The notes under the pieces were generated by a model. That model searched no databases, was not told the origin of the DNA, and saw only the letters and a program-made list of their open reading frames with translations. Position numbers and translations under genes: made by a program. Below, piece after piece: positions 56,332 to 64,000 of a DNA stretch of 64,000 bases. The stretch's first letter is position 1. Every line of letters starts with the position of its first letter. The stretch is from Litoditis marina. Lineage: Eukaryota; Nematoda; Chromadorea; Rhabditida; Rhabditidae. The stretch covers positions 14,473,904-14,537,903 of the forward strand of contig OZ038436.1 of assembly GCA_964036275.1 (NCBI GenBank), given 5' to 3'.

Positions 56332-59300
56332 CTATGCAAATCGTACACTCCTTCTATTGCTGTGATCCTTGCTAATATCATCCATCTTGAACTGAGGTCT
56401 GTCCGAGTAATCCAAATCGCCCAGTCGGCTGCCAGTTAGAGAAGAGCCACGCAAAGAGGCACTGAAACTTGTTCTTCAGCAATTTTATACGAAAATTGAA
56501 TCGAGATACTGTAATCGAGAACCGTTATTCTGCGTCTCTTCGATCTAGACATTCACTCGTCGAGAACAGACCAGCCTGCCAGTAAAGGCTCTAACCGTTC
56601 GAAATACTGAAAACCTGACTCTTTCTAATGGTTGTTGTATGTGACACTACACTACAGGCACATATTCCCCTACAGTAATCCACCACCGCCAAAATGAAAT
56701 GAAACATATAATAACTTACAAAAACACTAGCCCACCTACCGGTACAGCATGTCGTTTGACCTCCCAGTGTCCATCTCTAGTAGAGTTGCTTCTGATAAGG
56801 TCGTGTGGGATCTCGTCAACGGCAACGTATGTTTAGCTTCCTTGTCCAGCTGTTTTGCCTGAAAACTGACCATTAATTTGCGAAACTCCTCAAGTTTTCA
56901 GATAATAAACAGCAACAATCATGAATCTATATTTTATAAATCAACAATAAAGATGAGTGTTAATGCGATGTGTGCTACATTATTATCGGATTCACTTCAA
57001 ATTTACGCTTGCATGTCAGATAAAGTTTGGAAAATTTTCACCTTTCACAAGAACGAGAATCAGCTGTGGTATTTTGTATGCTCAAGTAAGCTACTTTTGA
57101 CCAAGTAACTTACTCAACTACTTGAGCTTACAAAATACGGCCACAGTTTGTACTAAACACAAACATAACTCGTTTATAAACCGTGCTCCTGTCTTCTTGA
57201 AAGATAGAAAGCGGAGGTTAAACTCAATGATCATTCGCCACCTGAGCCGACATGAGCGGTAAGCAGAACTGATACCCACCCTATTGTAGCAGAACACTCC
57301 CAGAACAGATAGAGACATTCCGAACACGTTGGTGCCTGAAATAAAAGTCGTTTTGAATAGTATTGTGTCACATACTATTCCTTCTGTAGTAACATAGATT
57401 TTAGCCATCACTGAAGTAACCTCTCTCAAAAATTCTATTAATAATCCTAAATTATCTATCTAGCATACGTAAAATACCCCGTTTTTTTGGTCTTGACCGA
57501 CCTTCATTTTTTCAGATTTGGACCGACACATGCTCATTTTTGAGCGACCCATTTTTGTTCTCTAAAGTACTCATGAACCGACAAAACTTGGTTTTTTTCG
57601 TTTTTTCCCATTCCGCAACTGCCAATCAAACATTCTTTAGGGTTCGTGAATACCAGAAAATGAATTTGGGACAACGATTGGAATTCATGCAAAAATCTCT
57701 CACTTTCCACTCTTTTCGGCTAGTTTCTTTTCCTAAAGGTAAAAGAACATCTTAATAGTCTTATTAGTTTAGTACTTAATAGTTATCAATCGTTTTTATG
57801 CTCAAAAACCTCCTCACGACTGTCGATATGGTTTTTTTAATGCGCCTCTGTAGCCTCCAGACAACGGCTGATCGTCTGCGCCTCCTCATTTCGCACACTC
57901 TCTACCGCGTCCGTCTGCACTCTCCTGTTATTGCACACTGTCTAGCTTGTTTGTTGCGTCATCGACGGAGGCGCATTGGTCGATCACACCTCGCCGAAGC
58001 CGTCATAGGAGTTAAAGGACTGATCAATTTTAAGGAGGCTGACTCCTGCCACGATTTCGCTTCGGTAGCCATTTGTTAGCTGTGCTTCTCATTTTTTAAA
58101 TTTTAAATTAAAATATAATTCATTTGTTTCAAGTTATATAATATATCGTGTTTTGAACGGATATTATTAAGTTCTGTCGTATGATATGTAATTCAGATAC
58201 ACGGTGTTTCGGGACCGTGTGCGAGAACATCAAAATCAAGTGGATCATCAGGTATTTAATTCATACTATTTTCATACGACCAATGAAATTCTCCTGTTTA
58301 GTTTTAAAATTCGATGACTGGTAGAACTCAACCAATTTAATCATTTGTCGACTACAATGAATAATGGATTGAGTACTTTTATTGGCAGGTTGATAAGCAA
58401 GTAGTATAATGAATGGTTCAACATGGATCACTGTTTCTCTGATAAACGTTCGCTAAATCCCGTTAAACTTATGTTGCATTTGTCCTTTTTTCGCAATATA
58501 GAGAAAGGTTCAATCCTATAGTTCATACGTATGTCTGTAACATTCTTCATAAAGCAATTAAGGCATGAATGTAACCTTATTTCCAAAAATAAATGTCTTC
58601 ATTCGATGTATACTCAGAAATGTGTGGCAGGCCTAGCGATTATTTCATCGAACCACTTCACCACTCTTACATATTTCGCTATGTGGTGTGTTCGAGAGTG
58701 CGTTTCTTCATAAACAGGTAAATTATGAGGCAGAGTGAATCATGATTAACATTTATTCCAGAAACAATGTGTACAATGGAGCAAGGACGAAGGAAAACCA
58801 TCGAAGGAAGATTTAAATTGTTTGTAAACTAATTGAAAGTATAAATATATACACATTCTATAAATATGCTATGTTTTTATTTGAACGTGTGATGTGACCA
58901 TGTGACTTAGAGGTTAGAAAGTGATGTTAATATCTAGATATTCATATTAAGAATAACTGTATGCGTATGACTACAACTTACAGAGAGAGAAAAATAATTA
59001 TCGTCTCCATGAGTGTCTGCTTGATAGAAACAACCCTAACACGGCTGACACTTTCTATCGAAAAACGTGCGGTTTGTCTCCTGGAATATATTCATATATC
59101 TCGATTATGCTTTTAATTAGGTATGTTTGTAAACTTTTGACGGTTTGAACACGATTCACCAGTGATACTGTGATAAGGCTTATATACGTTTATGTCCAAC
59201 CGAAGAAGAAAATCCAAAAAATTACACTACACAGTTTGGAATTTTAAAAGACTGTATGTACGGAGGAAAGATAACGGAAAACCTCATCTAAAAGGTCAAA

Positions 59301-62300
59301 ACGTTAGGTGTTCTCTACCGGATTTTTACTATTTTGCACCAACACTGACTGAATAGACGGCTTGGCGGAGATGACACGTTTAGACTATTTTTCAGCAAAC
59401 TTGTCAAATACCAAGGACTATTGCGTTATGTTACATATGTCGGCAGGGGGCAGGAACTAATCACACTTGTAATTGTGGCGTTTACGTTACGCTGTTTTGT
59501 CTTCGTCTCCCACCTGGCACCTCGTTCGCACCCATCGAAGAGTACAAGGCAGATTCTAACCGAAATCAATAGACGGACCTGATCTAAAATACAAAATTTA
59601 GAGTGAAATCTGAGAATGGTGCAGCTTTTGTGGTAGTACCTTAACTTGAAAAGTGAGAGTTGATACTGTGATAATTCGCACGTGAAGAGCGCAGGCTTTC
59701 AATTTGAAAATCATGACCCGTTCTACCATCATAAACCAAACACAACTCTCTTCTCTGCACTTTGAAAATGATACAAAATGGATTAGACACTCACTTCAAT
59801 GACGTTGCTCGTGCTCGGAACCTGATCGGCCCACACAGGAATGAACTCGGAGTGATGGGATAGCCACTTAAAATATTCGGTCAACAGTCCACAAGATATG
59901 AAGTACATAAATGACATGAACACACAATGTACGTGAAACGTGAATAAGTTCATCTCATAGTTTTTAACTAATGTTACTGAATGGGATACTTTTTGTTCAA
60001 AGAGATCGCAGTCCGCCGCAATCGATCTTAAATATGCTGATGCTGAGAAAATATTCGATTGTAGAGAAAGGTGTCGAAATAGGTTTGTACTGTTATCGAA
60101 AAAAATCGGCCGATTACACATGCATGCAACCAAAATGCAACCAGGTTGCATGTGTATGGAACCATTGGTTGATTTCAAATGCAACCTGAAAGCAACCTGG
60201 TTGCATCATCTCCAATGCAACCAAATCACTTAACATAACTAAAAAGACAAACTTGGTTGCATTTGAAAAGCAACCCGGTTGCATGTATGAACCGCCAAAA
60301 AAATGGAAAATTGAATATTTCTAGGAAGCATCATGTATATCATTCACTCGCACGCTGCCATGCACCTCAAATTGACAAAATTTTCGACATACCAGGATAG
60401 CCGCTGATGTTGGTCCCACCCAAAGACCCGCAAATTGAGCGAGTGTTAGAGAGTCCGACCACGAAATCATTCTGTTACTACCTATAACCAAACGCAGATC
60501 AATTTATCGAATAGCTATCACATCAAAAAACTGAGAGTACGAGAAATGAATACGAAAAGACTAAACTGCTGGTTGAAATGAGCAATTGTTGTTATGACAA
60601 GCGAGAAAAGCACAGCGATAACTACTATTCAACGTTAACATTATACTGACTGTGATGTTATTAATAATAAACAACTACTCTAACATAATAATAATAATAA
60701 CAATAGTATAGTAAAAATGACAGAAAAATGAGAAAACTTCTTCTGTTTCATAATTAAAGGACTTAGTTAGCATTGGAGCATCATTGTAGTTACCGGTAGG
60801 TCACACATCAACTTCCGACAGATAATCTCGAAAACTGCTCGACAGAAAAATTAAATTTTTGCTTCATAATTATGAGCGTAAGTGAATCTCTCTGAACTAA
60901 GCTTTTGGGGTGAATTGGTACATAGGATAAAAAGTTATGAGCATTTGAAAACTTGAAATACGTAATACTCCGAGGGTTTTGCTGATTTTGAGCCCAAAAG
61001 CTTAGTTCAGAGAGAGCATAATATTCTCTTTCCAACAATGTATAAAACAATACACCATACTACCAACTTTTTCCAATTATCTGTCATAAGTTTTCAATTG
61101 CGGGTCCCGCACGGATTGGCTTTTGCTAAATCCTGGGTGCAGCCTTTAAACCGAGCGCGGCGATGTGTGTCGACAGAGGCGCATTACAGAATATCAAACT
61201 ACAGTTCAGCAAATGAAATACATAGCAAATGTTACATATTTACATTCAGTGGAATAGTACGAATGCTTCTAGAACATTGTTTTGACTGTATAGTCTGTTT
61301 CCGAGAAGTATGATGCAATAAGGCCGTTTTCTTGAAATTCATGCGAAAATCTCTCTCTTTCCACTCATTTCGGCTAGTTTCCTTTCCTAAAGGTAAAAGA
61401 ACATCTTAATAGTCTTATTAGTTTAGTACTTAATAGTTATCAATCGTTTTTATGCTCAAAAACCTCCTCACGACTGTCGATATGGTTTTTTTAATGCGCC
61501 TCTGTAGCCTCCAGACAACGGCTGATCGTCTGCGCCTCCTCATTTCGCACACTCTCTACCGCGTCCGTCTGCACTCTCCTGTTATTGCACACTGTCTAGC
61601 TTGTTTGTTGCGTCATCGACGGAGGCGCATTGGTCGACAGAGGCGCATTACAGAATATCAAACTACAGTTCAGTAAAGGAAATACATAGCAAATGTTACA
61701 TATTTACATTCAGTGGAATAGTACGAATGCTTCTAGAACATTGTTTTGACTGTATAGTCTGTTTCCGAGAAGTAAGATGCAATACGGCCGTTTTCTTGAA
61801 ATTCATGCGAAAATCTCTCTCTTTCAACTCGTTTCGGCTATTTTCCTTTCCTGAAGGTAAAACAACATGCTAATAGTCTTAGTTGTCCATTTCTAAGCAT
61901 TATCAATGGTTTTTGTACTCAAAAACTTACGATTGTCTGTAGGTTTTCCATGCGGATCTCTGGTCTTTGGACAGCGGCTGGTTGTCTGCACTCTACAACT
62001 TTCGCATACTCTCTCATTCGCATTGTCGAGCACACTCCAACGTACACAATTTCTCTCTCGCTGCCAGCACTGACCATTCATGCATACATAATATAAGCAT
62101 ATAAGGAAAAATGCAGGAAAATTGTTGTTTCTTTCCTGGTTTCCAGGTCCAGACCAAGTTGCTATCTAGACAAAAACTGCGGTTTCTTACCCACGAGAAA
62201 CATAGTTTCTAAAAGATTTCTAAAAGGAATGGGCGAATTTCGAACGAACACTTTCTCTGTCTTGATACAACGTAGTTTTGAATGTTGACGGTGATTCTCT

Positions 62301-63769
62301 AGTACATAACTACATATACTTCTCAATATCCGAACGACTTCATTGGAAAGAGAGGATCGTCTGTCTCTCGCACACACATCCCCGAACCAGTCACGGGAGC
62401 TTGGAACCGATCGGTTATCGAGCGAATGAACCGAACCGCAAAAGATTCTCTAGTGACAGGTCGTGATTCACTTCTTCACTTAGCCCAGAATTAGAATATA
62501 CTTTCAAGCTCACAAGTCAAGATGGTGCTGGAACGTCTGACCTATACGATTTCAATGAAAACCCAAATAATTGAGCATATGAAAATTATTTTCAGCAATT
62601 GAACACAATTTGCTCCCATGCTCTTGTATTACAGTAACTCATGCCGAGAGAAAGCGATGCTGACCCAACAAATAAATTACTGGATTTCGATCTTTATCAG
62701 AATAAATAGTTATTTCGTTTATAGATGCGATACTCATTCGAAAACTGAACCGTAACAGGGATATACTTGCACTACTTGAATGATTGAACTACTTAAATGG
62801 TGTACATTTTCTCAAGAGTTTTGTGGAACCACAACTGCGTACACTTATATTTCGGTAATGTCGAAACAGAAGACTTTATCAAAACCTCGAACGAATGTAT
62901 TTTGTACTACTTATCATTCATTCAATCTCTCAAAAAGGCTTTTGTTTCATCAAAAAGTGAACTCCGTGTAATAAAACGTGTAAAGGTGTACTCAATATAG
63001 GTTTTGTGACATAATAGTCAATCTAAAATCCGAGCTTCATAGAAACAGTGCTGAGTGACCTGAAAAAAAACCACACATTTCTCACAATGTAGAAACTGAT
63101 TGGGACAGGCGGCAAGCGGAAAAAGCAACCTGGAAAAAAAACCATATGAGAGGGAAGTATTTTAAAAACGGAGAACGGGAAATGCCGTAACCCAGGCAGG
63201 GGGTCTGGGGGGCGGCAGCCCCCCAGTATTGTTATACTACATAGGCTCATTTTTTGGCATTACGGACGTTCGTTTTTTTTTGGCTGAACAAGAGGTATTT
63301 TACGTATGCTATCTAGTCGCAATCCCCTCAAATCGTCATTTTCAGTTGCTTTGTGTAATTCCTACTGAAAAAAACTATTCACCCGGGAAATCCTATATTA
63401 AGCGTATTTGGCCAGGTATTTACCAGTCCACAGTATACCTCAGTGTAACAGACAGCTTATTGTAGGATAGCCGTTGTTTTCGAAGACCTCTTTCCTCCAA
63501 CTCCTAGCGCCCTTTTAACGCCAACAACACCCAAACAACAACAATGTGTATTGTATTGTATACATAACCGTACCTGTGACCGGATTGTGCAACGTCAAGA
63601 GTGAGGCGCCAATGACCGTGATTCGTTTGGTGGCATTGCAAACGGCATAGGACAGGGCGGTTAGCTGGTGGATCAAGGAGAAGGCGCACACGTTCTGAAG
63701 GAACGACAGCAGACCGGACACCGCCAACAGACACAACATCCACATGTCGGGCGACGGCTCCGACGAATC
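56332..63769 (-). CDS. SLC35E1: SLC35E1-type transporter, 5' partial
   Basis: Multi-pass Golgi/ER transporter of the triose-phosphate/nucleotide-sugar family. Exons on the minus strand: 63574-63769, 57280-57335, 56740-56858, 56332-56461. Phases agree and give the last 166 residues. They show the SLC35E1 signature: LSFLQNVCAFSLIHQLTALS, then NATKRITVIGASLLTLHNPV, TNVFGMSLSVLGVFCYNR, then AKQLDKEAKHTLPL, and a hydrophilic Ser-rich cytosolic tail ending RRSVRFA. The last two membrane helices are covered; the first eight or so must lie beyond 64000. The first intron seen is 6.2 kb and full of repeats. The substrate of SLC35E1 is not established. Reading through the donor at 57279 would give an alternative tail of about 54 residues, which I think is less likely. 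Confidence 0.88.
57047..57150. repeat. inverted repeat in transporter intron
   Basis: CTGTGGTATTTTGTATGCTCAAGTA at 57064 and TACTTGAGCTTACAAAATACGGCCACAG ending at 57147 are imperfect reverse complements around a short AT-rich centre. The region looks like a small foldback element. Confidence 0.65.
57717..57983. repeat. 267-bp duplicated segment, copy 1
   Basis: Matches 61371-61637 in the same orientation with one difference seen. It contains TGCGCCTCTGTAGCCTCCAG and the repeat motif GCACACTCTCTACCGC. An 82-codon open frame in both copies reflects the identity and is not evidence of coding. Confidence 0.9.
59795..60471 (-). CDS. two possible exons of an unidentified membrane protein
   Basis: Minus-strand exons 60393-60471 (acceptor AGTAACAG, donor gtatgt) and 59795-59976 (acceptor CCATTCAG, donor gtgagt) join in phase to give 87 codons. 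The second holds a membrane-like segment (HVHCVFMSFMYFISCGLL) followed by TEYFKWLSHHSEF. The segment is vaguely like the heme-His helix of cytochrome b561/ferric-reductase proteins, but I would not rely on this. They do not fit the phases of the surrounding transporter exons, so they would belong to a nested gene or a gene remnant. No start, stop or further exon was found. Confidence 0.35.
60117..60296. repeat. GCAACC/GGTTGC array
   Basis: At least ten GCAACC or GGTTGC units, several joined as AGCAACCTGGTTGCA palindromes, ending in GAACCGCC. It is homologous to 17221-17282. Confidence 0.75.
61169..61405. repeat. duplicated segment, offset 464 bp, copy 1
   Basis: Repeated at about 61633-61870 in the same orientation with scattered differences (ACAGAGGCGCATTACAGAATA in both). 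Together with 57717-57983 and 61371-61637 this shows nested duplication of a repeat unit. Confidence 0.85.
61371..61637. repeat. 267-bp duplicated segment, copy 2
   Basis: Second copy of 57717-57983. Its right edge joins the second copy of the 61169 segment at GTCGACAGAGGCGCATTAC. Confidence 0.9.
61638..63573. other. remainder of the large transporter intron
   Basis: Apart from the duplicated segment up to about 61870 I find no exon with splice support and in-phase neighbours on either strand. Confidence 0.45.
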
Positions 63770-63788
63770 CTGAAGGACTGGATCTTCG

Positions 63789-63990
63789 TTGTAGTTTGAT
63801 CTCGATATACGCCATAATGATTTCCGCTCAAATCGTACATGAAGCAAGAAGTTGAGAGAACACCATGTGGTACAATTGTGTCGAATACATGAATGCGTTG
63901 AATTTACATTCTAAATAAAAATACGCCATAAAGTCGGAGGTCCGACCAAAATAGAACGTGATCAACGTACAAACACATAGGTTCGTTTTG
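63789..63990. repeat. GTAGTTTGATC element at the window end
   Basis: GTAGTTTGATCTCGATATACG at the left. A related ATACGCCATAA and ACGTACAAACACATAGG occur at the right, running to the window edge. It lies directly upstream of the last visible transporter exon. Confidence 0.65.
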
Positions 63991-64000
63991 AAAAGCGCGA

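Noticed and set aside
57118..57429. 103-codon minus-strand frame as a separate gene
   Set aside because: Only 57280-57335 is coding, as an exon of the SLC35E1-type gene. The rest is intron on both sides.
57798..58079. Two near-identical open frames at 57798 and 61452, looking like a duplicated gene
   Set aside because: Identity extends well beyond the frames on both sides, including non-coding parts, and the reading frame is lost at the edge of the duplicated block.

Overview
The window looks like nuclear DNA of a nematode. The evidence is a two-exon cuticle collagen gene with the nematode-type N-terminus, RxxR-like cleavage site and cysteine-bounded Gly-X-Y blocks; a near-universal TTTCAG/TTACAG 3' splice consensus; AG acceptors directly upstream of several start codons, as expected for spliced-leader trans-splicing; and many short exons. 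I cannot name the species. All gene models were built by hand from splice signals, and the phase was checked at every junction.

Left to right: (1) about 326-29541, plus strand, a very large coiled-coil gene (54 exons in the window, at least 2,200 residues, 5' end missing) with an internal tandem exon duplication and acidic tryptophan motifs. A BRI3-like small membrane protein gene is nested antisense in its eighth intron (5078-5341). (2) 29542-31200, intergenic or 5' region with a 98-bp inverted copy of a downstream exon. (3) 31931-42271, plus strand, a 19-exon, 724-residue golgin-84-like coiled-coil protein with a C-terminal Golgi-type tail anchor. (4) 42760-43059, plus strand, a 61-residue two-exon gene of unknown function; a diverged antisense copy of its first exon lies inside a golgin intron. 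(5) 44383-53590, plus strand, a 21-exon, 773-residue DNA topoisomerase IB. (6) 54442-55510, plus strand, the cuticle collagen. (7) 56332-63769, minus strand, the 3' part of an SLC35E1-type nucleotide-sugar/triose-phosphate transporter-family gene, whose 6.2-kb intron holds duplicated repeats and two possible exons of another membrane protein. Collagen and transporter are convergent.

Introns and intergenic DNA are packed with non-autonomous repeats: palindromic TTAA-flanked elements, GTAGTTTGATC hairpin elements, two large foldback elements (134-bp and 202-bp arms), elements with AACAACCCTA ends carrying expanded TTTTCGAG repeats, elements with CACCGCCAAGG ends, TGACGTCA and GGCGCC arrays, and simple repeats. 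The genes are not a functional pathway. Two neighbours may share a Golgi theme: the golgin-84-like protein by its tail anchor, and the giant coiled-coil protein only by inference from its acidic WxW motifs. The most unusual feature is the repeated presence of inverted or antisense copies of coding exons close to their sources.
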